From a virus, in the IMG/VR virus record IMGVR_UViG_3300035162_002004, positions 1 through 25,624 of that record: a DNA stretch of 25,624 nucleotides. The stretch is one strand, 5' to 3'. The notes below the pieces were generated by a model that ran no database searches, was not told where the DNA came from, and was given only the letters and a program-made list of their open reading frames with translations. Positions within the stretch are counted from its first letter, which is position 1. The number at the start of each line of letters is the position of its first letter. Below are positions 1 to 8,918 of this stretch, piece after piece. Position numbers and translations under genes: made by a program.

Positions 1-2119
1 CAAGTACTTGTGATCCACTGTCTTCGTCAAAATCTAATTTTAATACAGTGTATTGATCAACTATTGAAGCACTAGTTGGATTAGTAAATGCAGATGCTTG
101 ACCTGCTCCTTTTCTAACACGGAAGTCATCAATACGTCCTGCAAAACCATTTACGCCTGCGTAGTCCGAACCAATAATTAATGGCTTAGTTGTTCCTAAA
201 TTAGTATTATTTGATGCAGTAGCTTGCTGTACTCCGTCAACAAAGAACTTAATTGTTGTACCAACTCTCGAAATCATAATATGATAAAAAGTAGTATTAA
301 TAAGTGTAATAGCCGGAGCCATAATTGAAGTAGTACCAATGTTAATTTTTGGAACTCTATCAACTGTGTAAAAATTTAATGCATTGTCAGTAGCCGAGCC
401 TGCTCTAAAGTCAAACATCATTTCTGTACCAGTGTCATCTGAGATATAAATTACCCCTTCTACACTAAAGTCACCTGTGCCAAAGCCAAAATCACTTGCA
501 GAAGTTAGTGAAAATCTATCGCCTGTGCCGTCAAATAATCCAATTCCTGTTCCAAACTTTATAGGAGTTCCTGTAGAAACTTGAGCGTTACCAACTGCTG
601 TAACAGTTTTCTTAGCTCTACTTAATGGCTTAATAAATCCAGTTGCTTTACCATCAATAATTACAGTATTAGTATCAATTGATTCAATTGCGGCTGTTGC
701 TAATGTTGCGCCGCCTGCGTCTTTAAGAACAATATTCTGCCCTGCGGCTACTGCTGTTCCAGCAAATCCGCTATATTTAATTTTTGTTTTTCCATCGCCT
801 TTAAGTCCACTAGCACCCTCAAGTATTTCAATACCCTTGTCTGCAAAGTATGTAAAGCAATTTAACCATTCTACCCTTGCGCCATTAGTAACTTTAAGTC
901 CACTAACTCCTGGAGTAATAAATGTTACGCTGTGGAAAAGCATTGCGGCTTCTCTTGAATCTGAATGTGCAACTGCACCATCAATGAAACAACCTTTACC
1001 TGCGTCACCACTTGCAAATCCTCTTGGATCATCAGTACTAGTTGTTGTACCTTTTGTGATTACACTAACGTTTCTTATGTATGGTGATCTTTCATAAATT
1101 CTAACGTTGTTAGCAAAACGGAAACCGTGTCCTGTGTTTGCTCCGCTATTATAATAAAAATCTTTAAGTGTAACATCTTCAACTGCTGAGTCGCCTTGCA
1201 TTAAAAATGCATCGTTGCTTTGTGTTCCACTTGTTGGAGAAATCTCAACTGCACGTAAACTGTGCCCTCTTACTGTAACACCTTGTGGAACGGTTAATGG
1301 AAATGCTTCTTGATATTGTCCTGGATAAATGTAAACTGTATCGTGTAAGCCAGCAAGTTCTAAACCCTTTGCAATAGTCGCAACCGGATCTTGCGGGTGC
1401 GTTCCTGTTCTAGAATCACTACCGTTTGTAGCAACGTATATCAAATTGCCCGGAGTACTAATTAAATCAATAGCACCAAAGTCTAGGTCATTTGTTGTTA
1501 GTGTATTTGTTGTTACGTTAGCAAAGTTACCAGTTGCCCAACGCTTAGATGATGTACCAATATTGTACGTGTTGTCAATGTCTGGCATAATATCACTAGC
1601 AATATCTGCATTAATAAAAATGTTATCAGTGTCATCACTACCAATAGTAATATTGCCGTCTGCACTAATATTTCCAGTAGCATGTAGATTACCATTAACA
1701 GTAGTGTTACCAATAATGTTAATTTCACCAGTTCCGTTTGCACGAATAAACAAATCACTGTTAGTATTTGTGTTTTCAATAAAGTTGTTATTAAGTTCTA
1801 AGTCGCCTACAATAACTCTGTTACCAACAATAGTATTGTCAGCAGTAGCTATTGAAAATTCTTGTGCAGTAGTTGAAATAGTGCTAGTAGCACCGTTGAT
1901 TGTTACATTACCTACTTGGAATGTAGTATTTGTAATTTCTAAGTCGGTAACTCTTGCAGTGCCTGCAATGTCTAATGCGTATTGAGGACTAGTGGTTTTT
2001 ACACCGATTCGACGATTTGTTACATCTAAATATAAAAGGTCTGTCTCAAAGGCCAAATCCGTCCCATTACGTAGGAGGTTTTCCTTTAAGAGAGGACCCG
2101 ATATGCGACCAATTGCCAT
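1..2119 (-). CDS. Fibre-like virion protein with beta-helix and LamG-like domain (partial, C-terminus off left edge)
   Basis: Open from an ATG at 2119 to the window edge (706 codons, no stop); the start has a strong AAGGAG ribosome site. By my translation the N-terminal ~55 residues (MAIGRISGPLL...) match the start of the next gene upstream. Residues ~115-220 are short Gly/Asn/Thr-rich beta repeats. Residues ~227-430 begin IYVATNGSD and carry a pectate-lyase-like right-handed beta-helix segment (IYPGQYQEAFPLTV, FYYNSGANTG, DPRGFASGDAGKG) shared almost word for word with the 2259-6308 protein. Residues ~525-706 read as a laminin-G/concanavalin-A-like fold (FSLTSASDFGFGTGDFSVEG, then TIKFFVDGVQQ), suggesting glycan binding. 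Probably a tail-fibre or surface-decoration protein. The lectin role is inferred from fold-like motifs only. Confidence 0.85.
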   Translation of the reverse strand, partial: MAIGRISGPLLKENLLRNGTDLAFETDLLYLDVTNRRIGVKTTSPQYALDIAGTARVTDLEITNTTFQVGNVTINGATSTISTTAQEFSIATADNTIVGNRVIVGDLELNNNFIENTNTNSDLFIRANGTGEINIIGNTTVNGNLHATGNISADGNITIGSDDTDNIFINADIASDIMPDIDNTYNIGTSSKRWATGNFANVTTNTLTTNDLDFGAIDLISTPGNLIYVATNGSDSRTGTHPQDPVATIAKGLELAGLHDTVYIYPGQYQEAFPLTVPQGVTVRGHSLRAVEISPTSGTQSNDAFLMQGDSAVEDVTLKDFYYNSGANTGHGFRFANNVRIYERSPYIRNVSVITKGTTTSTDDPRGFASGDAGKGCFIDGAVAHSDSREAAMLFHSVTFITPGVSGLKVTNGARVEWLNCFTYFADKGIEILEGASGLKGDGKTKIKYSGFAGTAVAAGQNIVLKDAGGATLATAAIESIDTNTVIIDGKATGFIKPLSRAKKTVTAVGNAQVSTGTPIKFGTGIGLFDGTGDRFSLTSASDFGFGTGDFSVEGVIYISDDTGTEMMFDFRAGSATDNALNFYTVDRVPKINIGTTSIMAPAITLINTTFYHIMISRVGTTIKFFVDGVQQATASNNTNLGTTKPLIIGSDYAGVNGFAGRIDDFRVRKGAGQASAFTNPTSASIVDQYTVLKLDFDEDSGSQVL

Positions 2120-2172
2120 CTTCTCTCCTTAATACGGGGATCCTGTCCCTCTAGCCTAAATTTACAGCTTTC

Positions 2173-2212
2173 ACTCTTTGCTGGCTAACCACAGTTTGTC
2201 TCTGCAAAGAGT
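2173..2212 (-). other. Inverted repeat in leader of the left-edge fibre gene
   Basis: ACTCTTTGC (2173-2181) and GCAAAGAGT (2204-2212) form a perfect 9-bp stem with a 22-nt loop. It lies between a late-promoter-like TATAAATA and the start of the left-edge gene, so it would be in the mRNA leader. There is no U-tract, so it is not an obvious terminator. It may stabilise the messenger or mark a processing site. Confidence 0.4.
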
Positions 2213-2238
2213 ATAGTTGGTCTTCTTTGCATTACTAT

Positions 2239-2246
2239 TATTTATA
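2239..2246 (-). promoter_or_regulatory. Candidate T4-type late promoter (TATAAATA)
   Basis: Minus-strand TATAAATA lies in the 139-bp gap between the two fibre-like genes, about 120 nt before the start at 2119. This is the exact consensus of T4 late promoters recognised by gp55, and a gp55 gene is present in the window. AT-rich DNA gives some chance matches, but the intergenic position supports function. Confidence 0.55.
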
Positions 2247-2258
2247 CGATTTTGAAAT

Positions 2259-5200
2259 TTAATCTAGTATAAGGTTGAATACGTATGCTAAATCTTCAAC
2301 GTCTGAAGATTCAATACTTTCAACTTCGCCAGCCGCATTAATCCACGCAGTTCCGTTCCATGTTTCAACATACTGTACTTGTGTATTGTAACGTGTGTGT
2401 CCAACTTCGGGCGATCCAGGTCTTGCGGCCGTGTTACCTTGTGGTACAACCATACCGCTCGTATTCTCAATTTTTAAGAAAGATGTACCGCTAGGATTAG
2501 TTAAATTAATTATAAAATTACTACTAGTATTATTAAGTAACTCACCATCTCTAAATTTAAGAGTGTTAATAACAGTATGTCCTGTGCCATTAGATCGTAA
2601 TATACTATTACCATTAGCATCATCTGCTGATACAATAGCACCGTCAATACTAAATTTACCCCCACTGCTAAATCCATTTGATTCCAGCAATGTTCCGTTT
2701 AGTGTATGATTTGTTACGTTATTTGTAGTAAAGTTAAATTGGTTATTTGAAAGATCAAGGTATGTATTACGATCTGTATCGTATATTCCTGCTAAACTAA
2801 TTGCGCCGGCAACTTCGAGTCCTTCAAATGTGTCAAAAGTATTATTGTATCTCAGTCCTGCTTGTATTGCCGGACGTTGTGCTGTAGTACCTTTTGGAAT
2901 TCTTAAATCTTTATTTGCACTTATACTTAAATTTTCAGTTGGTGCAAAATTAACATCGCGCTTTGTTCCGCCTAGATTATTTGTTACACTTGTCCAATAA
3001 TCAATTGAAGGACTGTTTGCAATAGGCAAGTAGTATGATGCAGTGTTTGCTATTGATAATCCTGTTGGGTCAGCGTCATCTAATAATACACTAGTGTAGG
3101 GGTCCCATAAAGATCCAATAGTTGCCGATCTCCAAGTTAAACTTCCTGCCATAGTCGCTGTTAGCAAATACAAATATTCGTATACTAAGTCGTTATAACT
3201 TAGTCCAGTTGGGTCAGTATACCAAGCAAATGCTGGATAGTTATAACCAGCTTGTCCGCCACCTTGATATCCGCCGCGAGCCGTGTCTAACGCCGTCGTA
3301 AGCGTACTTGATCTAGTTGTGCTTAGTGCTGAGTACAATCCGCTTATTCTTGGAATAAGCATGGTCTTTAATATTTTTTCACTAGCTAGGTCTCTATTAG
3401 AGCTTGCTCCGTCTCCTAAGAAATTATTCATTTCGCTTTCGTACACAGCAAACGTTCTGTTTATAGCAAACGATCCAAATGTACTTGCTAATGATGTTTT
3501 TTCTGTTGAGTTAGCATACACAACAATACCGTACAATCCATCTGCAAACGTATTAAGTAGTGCTGTGTTTTCGACAACACCGTCAAAGTTATTATCAAGA
3601 TAACTTGCTAACATATTTGCGGCATGCTTAATTGCGTTGTCAGATACTGTAGCAGTTCCTAATACCGGAATTCCAAATACTGTAGTATACCTAGGTAATT
3701 GAGTTTTAAAGGATGAATAGCCATTAAAAATTGTAGGTGTTGATAGTTCATAATCGTTAACAACAAACACACCGCTTGGACTAAACTTACCAATAATTTT
3801 ATTATCTTCAAGTTCAATATTACTTACTCTAACTTTACCAGTTCCTAAAGCAGTAATATATAAGTCTGCATTTGATTCGTTTGTTGAAATTAATTGTGAT
3901 GATATAGAAATGCTATTAATAACTGCTGTCGTTGCATTAAGTTCTTTCCAGCGATGTGTTGCTGTACCTAATACCAATCCTTCAGTTGACCCTGGTTCAA
4001 AGTTTTGACTAATGTTAGTATTGAAGTCAACAGTATCATTGCTATTATCGCCAATGGCACTAACTGCGCCACTTACACTTAAATTGCCTGATAATTCTAC
4101 ACTAGGTGCAAATACATTACCTTGGAATACAATGTTTCCTGCGCTGTTAAAGTTTATTTCGGATCTAGTTGTTTGTAAAATGTTTCCGTTAATTACAATA
4201 TTATCTAAGTTTACTGTGCCAGGATTAATTGTAACAACATCATTTCCGTTTCTAATTTGTACTTGTGAGTTATTTGCAAAAATACTTTCAATGTCAAAGC
4301 TAGTTCTTTCGTTTTCTAAATCAACATGGAAGTTGTCACCGATTCTAAAGTTACCTTTATGATCTTGTCCTGTAAAGTAAACCTTTGCACTATTTAATTC
4401 TACTACTTCGTTTGCTTGTATTGCCAATGTATTATCATTAGTAACACTTTTCCCTGCACCAATATATGCAAAGTTATGATTAACCATGTATGCTAAACAA
4501 CTAGCACCATCTGCTTCAATGCCTTTATTACCGTATACGTTAGCACTTGCAATAGTTCGTAGTTCAGCACCATAGACTGTAGTTCCGTCTTTTGCTGTTC
4601 TACCCGAACCCTGTGATATATAAATGCCCCTGTTAGCAAAGTAAGTAAAACTGTTGAGCCATTCAACTCGTACACCGTTTGTAATTGTTAATGCATCTAC
4701 ACCAGGAGTAATAAATGTGCAACTATGGAATAACATACTTGCTGATATACTATTTTGATTAACAACTGCTCCGTCAACTAATGCTCCTTTACCAGCATCG
4801 CCGCTTGCAAATCCTCTTGGGTCGCTTGCACTTGTTGTTGTGCCTTTAGTAAGAACTGTTACGTTTCTAATATAAGGGCTTCTTCCCGGCTCTTGTTCAA
4901 AAATAGTTGTTGTAAAATTAGTAACAAGTCTAAAACCGTAACCTGTATTGGCGCCACTGTTATAATAAAAATCTTTAATTGTTAAATTTTCAATCGTAAC
5001 ATCACTGTTAACTAAAAATGCATCATTACTTTGCGTTGCAGAAGTTGGAGAAATTTCAACTCCTCTAATGCTGTCACCTTGTATAGTAACGCCTTTTGCA
5101 ACTGTTAACGGAAATGCTTCTTGATACTGTCCCGGATAAATGTAAATTAAATCACCATCGCCTGCTAGTGTTAATGCTTTAGCAATCGATGCAAATGGTC

Positions 5201-6308
5201 CACCTGGGTTTGTGCCTGTGTTAGTGTCAGCACCGTTATTACTACTAACATATATAATACCAACGTTTTTTGTTAATTCAATACCTTGATAAACTAGCCC
5301 ATTTGCTTTTATGCTGTCTGCAATTAACTCCGTGACAGCAATTTTAAATCGCTTGTTAGGCCCAGTACTATCATCGTCTTTACCAATGTGAAATCTATCA
5401 CTATCATCTGGTATTAAATCATTTTTAAATTCTGCTAAGAAACTTGCAGTGTCAGTACTATCGTCACCAATAGTAATCGATCCGCCGCTGTATGTAATAT
5501 TTCCAGTAGCATGTACATTACCTGTTACTGTTAGTGTATCGCCAGTTTCTAATTGAAGTCGTCTAGGAGCTGATGTAGGATAATATTTTTCGATATATGC
5601 TTTAAATGCTGTTGTGTTTGCATGGTCTGCTAATGTTGAAGATGCAGGGTATGCAACTCCACCAACAAATGCTGTATTCATTGTTCCTAGTTTAAGAACG
5701 TCATCTGCTTGTATATCACCGTCACCGTCAAAGTCTAATGCCGCAAGCTCTTCTGCGTTCCAGTTGCCTGATTGTGATAATGATAATGCGTAATCATACA
5801 ACCTATTCATGTCATTAGGAGTACTACTTGCGCTAGTTATTGGTCCTGGGCTCCAGTAATTACCGTAGTTGCTGTTTAATTCCCAGGCTACAGTTTGTCC
5901 GTCGAGCACTTCTGATCGCAGGCCAATGCCGCCGTTAGTTTGCAATGCTATAATGCCGTCGCCTTTAATTGCAAAATTATTACTGCCAATTCCGGTAGTA
6001 GTAATATACCCTTCAGCATGTGTAGATTTTATAGTTACATCGCCACTTGCTTGACTTATACCAGTAGTTGCTAGTGTAATATCACCAACTTTAAAACTAT
6101 TGCCAAAGACAATATCAGGATCACTATTACCTGATGCTGTACGTAACGTACCTGCGATTGTTAAATTTCTAGGAGTAGTAGTTGTGTTAATACCAAGAGT
6201 GTTATCTCTTTTTACAACTAAGAGGTCTGTGTCAAACGCAAGGTCTGCAAGTTCTCTTTGTAAATTGTCTTGTAATAACTGTCCACCAATGCGGGCGACT
6301 TGTGCCAT
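2259..6308 (-). CDS. Giant fibre-like virion protein with EF-hand-type loops, beta-helix and inserted domain
   Basis: 1349 residues; ATG at 6308 preceded by GAGAGGG and a late-promoter motif. The N-terminus (MAQVARIGG..LL..NL) matches the downstream paralogue, suggesting a common virion attachment. Residues 192-203 (DFDGDGDIQADD) form a textbook EF-hand/dockerin calcium loop. Residues ~351-640 are a pectate-lyase-like beta-helix segment shared with the neighbour. Residues ~855-1110 are a distinct, less repetitive domain with a second DxNxDG loop (905-914). The C-terminus has two copies of a P-x-G-T/N-T-A-x-RP...G..RYN motif (~1138-1168 and ~1288-1322) common in marine phage fibres. There is no signal peptide and no chaperone-type autoproteolysis motif that I recognise. 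Probably a tail fibre or host-contact protein; the exact position on the virion is unknown. Confidence 0.85.
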   Translation of the reverse strand: MAQVARIGGQLLQDNLQRELADLAFDTDLLVVKRDNTLGINTTTTPRNLTIAGTLRTASGNSDPDIVFGNSFKVGDITLATTGISQASGDVTIKSTHAEGYITTTGIGSNNFAIKGDGIIALQTNGGIGLRSEVLDGQTVAWELNSNYGNYWSPGPITSASSTPNDMNRLYDYALSLSQSGNWNAEELAALDFDGDGDIQADDVLKLGTMNTAFVGGVAYPASSTLADHANTTAFKAYIEKYYPTSAPRRLQLETGDTLTVTGNVHATGNITYSGGSITIGDDSTDTASFLAEFKNDLIPDDSDRFHIGKDDDSTGPNKRFKIAVTELIADSIKANGLVYQGIELTKNVGIIYVSSNNGADTNTGTNPGGPFASIAKALTLAGDGDLIYIYPGQYQEAFPLTVAKGVTIQGDSIRGVEISPTSATQSNDAFLVNSDVTIENLTIKDFYYNSGANTGYGFRLVTNFTTTIFEQEPGRSPYIRNVTVLTKGTTTSASDPRGFASGDAGKGALVDGAVVNQNSISASMLFHSCTFITPGVDALTITNGVRVEWLNSFTYFANRGIYISQGSGRTAKDGTTVYGAELRTIASANVYGNKGIEADGASCLAYMVNHNFAYIGAGKSVTNDNTLAIQANEVVELNSAKVYFTGQDHKGNFRIGDNFHVDLENERTSFDIESIFANNSQVQIRNGNDVVTINPGTVNLDNIVINGNILQTTRSEINFNSAGNIVFQGNVFAPSVELSGNLSVSGAVSAIGDNSNDTVDFNTNISQNFEPGSTEGLVLGTATHRWKELNATTAVINSISISSQLISTNESNADLYITALGTGKVRVSNIELEDNKIIGKFSPSGVFVVNDYELSTPTIFNGYSSFKTQLPRYTTVFGIPVLGTATVSDNAIKHAANMLASYLDNNFDGVVENTALLNTFADGLYGIVVYANSTEKTSLASTFGSFAINRTFAVYESEMNNFLGDGASSNRDLASEKILKTMLIPRISGLYSALSTTRSSTLTTALDTARGGYQGGGQAGYNYPAFAWYTDPTGLSYNDLVYEYLYLLTATMAGSLTWRSATIGSLWDPYTSVLLDDADPTGLSIANTASYYLPIANSPSIDYWTSVTNNLGGTKRDVNFAPTENLSISANKDLRIPKGTTAQRPAIQAGLRYNNTFDTFEGLEVAGAISLAGIYDTDRNTYLDLSNNQFNFTTNNVTNHTLNGTLLESNGFSSGGKFSIDGAIVSADDANGNSILRSNGTGHTVINTLKFRDGELLNNTSSNFIINLTNPSGTSFLKIENTSGMVVPQGNTAARPGSPEVGHTRYNTQVQYVETWNGTAWINAAGEVESIESSDVEDLAYVFNLILD
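5700..5735 (-). other. EF-hand/dockerin-type calcium-binding loop within the fibre-like protein
   Basis: Codons 192-203 encode D-F-D-G-D-G-D-I-Q-A-D-D, with Asp at loop positions 1, 3, 5 and 12, Gly at 6 and Ile at 8, which is the EF-hand/dockerin coordination pattern. It follows a short helical stretch (NRLYDYALSL...) and precedes another (VLKLGTM), as in a dockerin-like half-repeat. Confidence 0.6.
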
Positions 6309-6333
6309 GTGAATCCCTCTCTAATATTAATAC

Positions 6334-6341
6334 TATTTATA
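6334..6341 (-). promoter_or_regulatory. Late promoter (TATAAATA) of the giant fibre gene
   Basis: Minus-strand TATAAATA sits 25 nt upstream of the ATG at 6308, in the 37-bp gap after the 167-residue gene. The sequence matches the T4 late consensus exactly, and the spacing places a transcription start just ahead of the ribosome site. Confidence 0.65.
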
Positions 6342-6345
6342 GGAA

Positions 6346-6849
6346 TTACTTGTCGAAGTTATGTAGTACTTGTACTGGTTTTCCTGTAGGAACTGCTGAA
6401 CCAAACACAATGTACCAACCAGTAGCATAACCTGTAGGATTTTGTTCTAACACATAGTTAGTAGTTGCTAGTTGAAATACGTTTTCGATTGTAACTAATA
6501 TATTGTTTTGTGAAACAGGTACAGGATAATACGAATCACCAGAGTTAAGTGGACCAAACTTAGTTTCAGATCCGTCGCCGTTACCTAAATTCTGTTGTAC
6601 AATAACAGTTGGTTCTCTAAATCTAATTGGTTTCCATGCACTATTCTGATAAACTTCAAAGTCACTAGTATCGGAATTATAACGTAGCATGCCCTCAACA
6701 CCTGTAGCAGGTCTTTGATTCTGTGTTCCTTTAGGAACAATAACAGCCTTGTTTGTATTAACACTAACTAATCCAAGTGTATCAACGTTAATACCCTTAG
6801 TGTCGGAGTTAATTCCCCTCGATGTAGTTTGTGCTTTAATAAATCTCAT
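6346..6849 (-). CDS. Virion structural / fibre-associated protein with RP..G..RYN motif
   Basis: 167 residues. The ATG abuts the stop of the preceding gene, and the ribosome site (GGAAG) lies inside that gene's last codons, so the two are probably translationally coupled. Residues ~37-75 carry IVPKGTQNQRPATGVEGMLRYN, the same module found twice at the C-terminus of the giant fibre protein. The remaining sequence is beta-rich with no catalytic motif I recognise. Likely part of the fibre or of an adaptor in the same structure; the specific role is unknown. Confidence 0.75.
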   Translation of the reverse strand: MRFIKAQTTSRGINSDTKGINVDTLGLVSVNTNKAVIVPKGTQNQRPATGVEGMLRYNSDTSDFEVYQNSAWKPIRFREPTVIVQQNLGNGDGSETKFGPLNSGDSYYPVPVSQNNILVTIENVFQLATTNYVLEQNPTGYATGWYIVFGSAVPTGKPVQVLHNFDK

Positions 6850-7194
6850 TTATACTTCCAAATAACTAATTGTTGCAACTAAGTTTGCAGGTGATTGGCT
6901 TGCTGTTATAATTTTGTCGCCTGCTTCTAGTACAAGTTTTTCTGTGTCAAAGGTAAAAGTGTCACCGCCTGCAATTTTAAGATTGTTTAAAATTTGGTTT
7001 GCGTTTGGATCTGAATTACCTTTTGTTTGTCCAGATGGTACTACGTGCAAATCTAATTGCGTATCGTTAGTTCCGCCTGTGTCTTCTGGTTGCGTATTAC
7101 ATACTAAAATAGTTGTAATTGCATATCGCTTGGATGCAGGCACCGTTAGTAGTGTTTTGTCTGCAATCGATATTTGTCCGTTTATAATAGCCAT
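6850..7194 (-). CDS. Small beta-rich virion structural protein
   Basis: 114 residues with an AAGGAAAGAG ribosome site before the ATG at 7194, 12 nt after the stop of the preceding gene. The sequence (YAITTILVCNTQ..., LVLEAGDKIITASQSPANLVATISYLEV) alternates hydrophobic residues in the way of a compact beta-sandwich. I recognise the general type from marine T4-like phages as a small protein beside fibre genes, but not a named family. Being between structural genes and coupled to the next one, it is probably a virion component. Confidence 0.7.
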   Translation of the reverse strand: MAIINGQISIADKTLLTVPASKRYAITTILVCNTQPEDTGGTNDTQLDLHVVPSGQTKGNSDPNANQILNNLKIAGGDTFTFDTEKLVLEAGDKIITASQSPANLVATISYLEV

Positions 7195-7206
7195 ATTTCT
7201 CTTTCC

Positions 7207-8157
7207 TTAAAATAACATACTAAACATTAGTGATCTGTTAGTACTTATTAACTCGTCTTCGTAGTTGTTCTTATTTGTATAATATACTCCGGAGTTACCA
7301 AAGCCTGGATCTTTTCCGTATACTACTATATTATCTCCTGGAGTAAACGATGTAGCGTCACTCTGGATTGGCATTTTTAAAACACCATCGATAACAACAA
7401 ATGAAGTTCCCGAACTACTCAGTGTTAAGTCTGTTGCACTAGTTACTGTGGATATTGTGTTATTTTCAAATACAATGTCTTCTATTTCAGTGCTTCCGCG
7501 TTTAAATAACGCAACTTCAGTTCCGTCAATTGACACTCTAAACGCACTAACGCCCGCATCTAATCCCGAATCATACAAGTTAAGTGCAGAATCTCCACGT
7601 TGAATACTTTGAATAGTAATTGTTTGAATACCAGTTGTAACTGTGTCGTCTACATACTTTTTATTTGGAATGTCATCGTCGTCTGTTACTTGATTTTCAT
7701 AGTCAGCTGTACCACTTACGCTAATTACACCCGTTCCTGAGTTAATTAAAAATAAGTCGCCGCCTGCTGTTGTAATGGCGTTTGTACGTAATCCAATAAT
7801 AGCATTGTCTGCTGTTTTTAAAACAAACGTACCTGGTTTAACAGTCTGCGTAATAGGATCGTTAAAAGAAATATCTTCATCAAATACAAGTAATGCATCT
7901 GTAAGACTTCCTCTATCAATTTGAATTCCTGCTTGATTTAAGGTAACGCCTGCGCCGGATTCATTTTTATTTAATGTAATAATATTATCAACTAGATCTA
8001 ACTGTTGGGAGCTAACTGTAGTAGTTTCTCCGTTTATCTGTAGATCGCCGGTTATAACAACCGTGCCAGCTTGTGCTCCAGTGTCAAGTGTAATTGTATT
8101 ACCGCTTGCTACTCTAGCTACATAGTTTCCTGTATTAACATTTAAAATCTTTGACAT
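7207..8157 (-). CDS. Fibre-like virion structural protein
   Basis: 316 residues; AAGGAAATT ribosome site before the ATG at 8157. Residues ~30-85 contain the GDLQINGETTTVSSQQLDL / DNIITLNKNE / AGIQIDRGS pattern widespread in phage tail-fibre and decoration proteins, followed by Gly/Thr/Ser-rich beta repeats. A NKKYVDD segment (~168-174) is also typical of fibre shafts. The C-terminus (~260-316) is Tyr/Asn-rich and less repetitive, perhaps a globular tip. No enzymatic motif is seen. It shares general style but no long identity with the two larger fibre proteins. Confidence 0.75.
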   Translation of the reverse strand: MSKILNVNTGNYVARVASGNTITLDTGAQAGTVVITGDLQINGETTTVSSQQLDLVDNIITLNKNESGAGVTLNQAGIQIDRGSLTDALLVFDEDISFNDPITQTVKPGTFVLKTADNAIIGLRTNAITTAGGDLFLINSGTGVISVSGTADYENQVTDDDDIPNKKYVDDTVTTGIQTITIQSIQRGDSALNLYDSGLDAGVSAFRVSIDGTEVALFKRGSTEIEDIVFENNTISTVTSATDLTLSSSGTSFVVIDGVLKMPIQSDATSFTPGDNIVVYGKDPGFGNSGVYYTNKNNYEDELISTNRSLMFSMLF

Positions 8158-8175
8158 TTATAATTTCCTTAAACT

Positions 8176-8200
8176 GTTGTGGGGAACTTGCCCCCACAAC
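8176..8200 (-). terminator. GC-rich stem-loop between structural genes (possible attenuator or partial terminator)
   Basis: GTTGTGGGG (8176-8184) pairs perfectly with CCCCACAAC (8192-8200) across a 7-nt loop, in the gap between the genes ending at 8215 and starting at 8157. On the minus strand it is followed by AGTTTAAGG, not a solid U-tract. It may therefore be an attenuator or an mRNA-stabilising hairpin rather than a full terminator. Confidence 0.5.
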
Positions 8201-8214
8201 ATTCTTATCTTAAA

Positions 8215-8832
8215 TTAAGATGCTTGTGCGTCAACTACAACACCACCAGTTTCAGTAGCCGCTTTAGTTGCGACACCAACACTACCGTATGTAGTAAATC
8301 CACTACCGTCTACGCCTGATAATTCAAATGTGTTAGTTGCTTTGTTTGCTACTGTGTATGCAGTTTCAATGTTAAGCTCTACCATTCCAACTACACCGCG
8401 GATAGATACTTTATCTCCGTTGCTGAAGCCGTGTCCTGTTGCTGTAATAACAACTGGATCTGCCGCCGTAGCACCTGAAATAACTTTTTCAACTGCGGCC
8501 GAAGTACCTGTAGCTGTTCTTGCCCACTTGTGATTAGATGCACCTTCAAGTTGCATTTTTCTGTTCATTAGTTTAGTAACTTGCTTAGTAACACCGTCAC
8601 TGTCAGTTACGTTAATGCAGAATTCACCAGCGCCTAATCCGCCAATTGATTTGTTAACTAGTGTAACAGTTTCTGTTTTAGATCCATCAGTTACAATAAA
8701 TTTGTTTGTTGATCTTTGTGACACAATATGTGACTCAGTAGTAATTTCCCCGCCAGCCGCAAATTTAACTGCTGTTACTTGAATTTTACCTGCTCCATCA
8801 CCGATGTGCTTTTTATTAATTGGTCTTCCCAT
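8215..8832 (-). CDS. Virion structural protein with FCCH-like motif, downstream of the capsid gene
   Basis: 205 residues using the ATG at 8832, chosen over the ATG 17 codons upstream because AAGGAGAAAACA directly precedes it and the protein then begins MGRPINKK, the start I associate with related marine phage structural proteins. Residues ~125-185 hold an ATGHGFSNGDKVSIRGVVGM...ELN...FELSGVD pattern. This resembles short beta repeats that profile searches label 'ubiquitin-activating E1 FCCH-like' in phage proteins; the resemblance is structural and no ubiquitin chemistry is implied. Position after gp23, behind its own late-promoter candidate, fits a head or tail decoration role. Function unproven. 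Confidence 0.75.
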   Translation of the reverse strand: MGRPINKKHIGDGAGKIQVTAVKFAAGGEITTESHIVSQRSTNKFIVTDGSKTETVTLVNKSIGGLGAGEFCINVTDSDGVTKQVTKLMNRKMQLEGASNHKWARTATGTSAAVEKVISGATAADPVVITATGHGFSNGDKVSIRGVVGMVELNIETAYTVANKATNTFELSGVDGSGFTTYGSVGVATKAATETGGVVVDAQAS

Positions 8833-8918
8833 TTGTTTTCTCCTTATGTAAGACGTTCTAGGTCTACGCTGTGGGTACAGCATAAGTCCTCATCATTGAG
8901 GTTCTCTCTATGACAATG

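Noticed and set aside
1446-1985. Plus-strand 179-residue frame at the left end
   Set aside because: It lies opposite the partial fibre gene, whose minus frame is open to the edge and clearly homologous to the neighbour.
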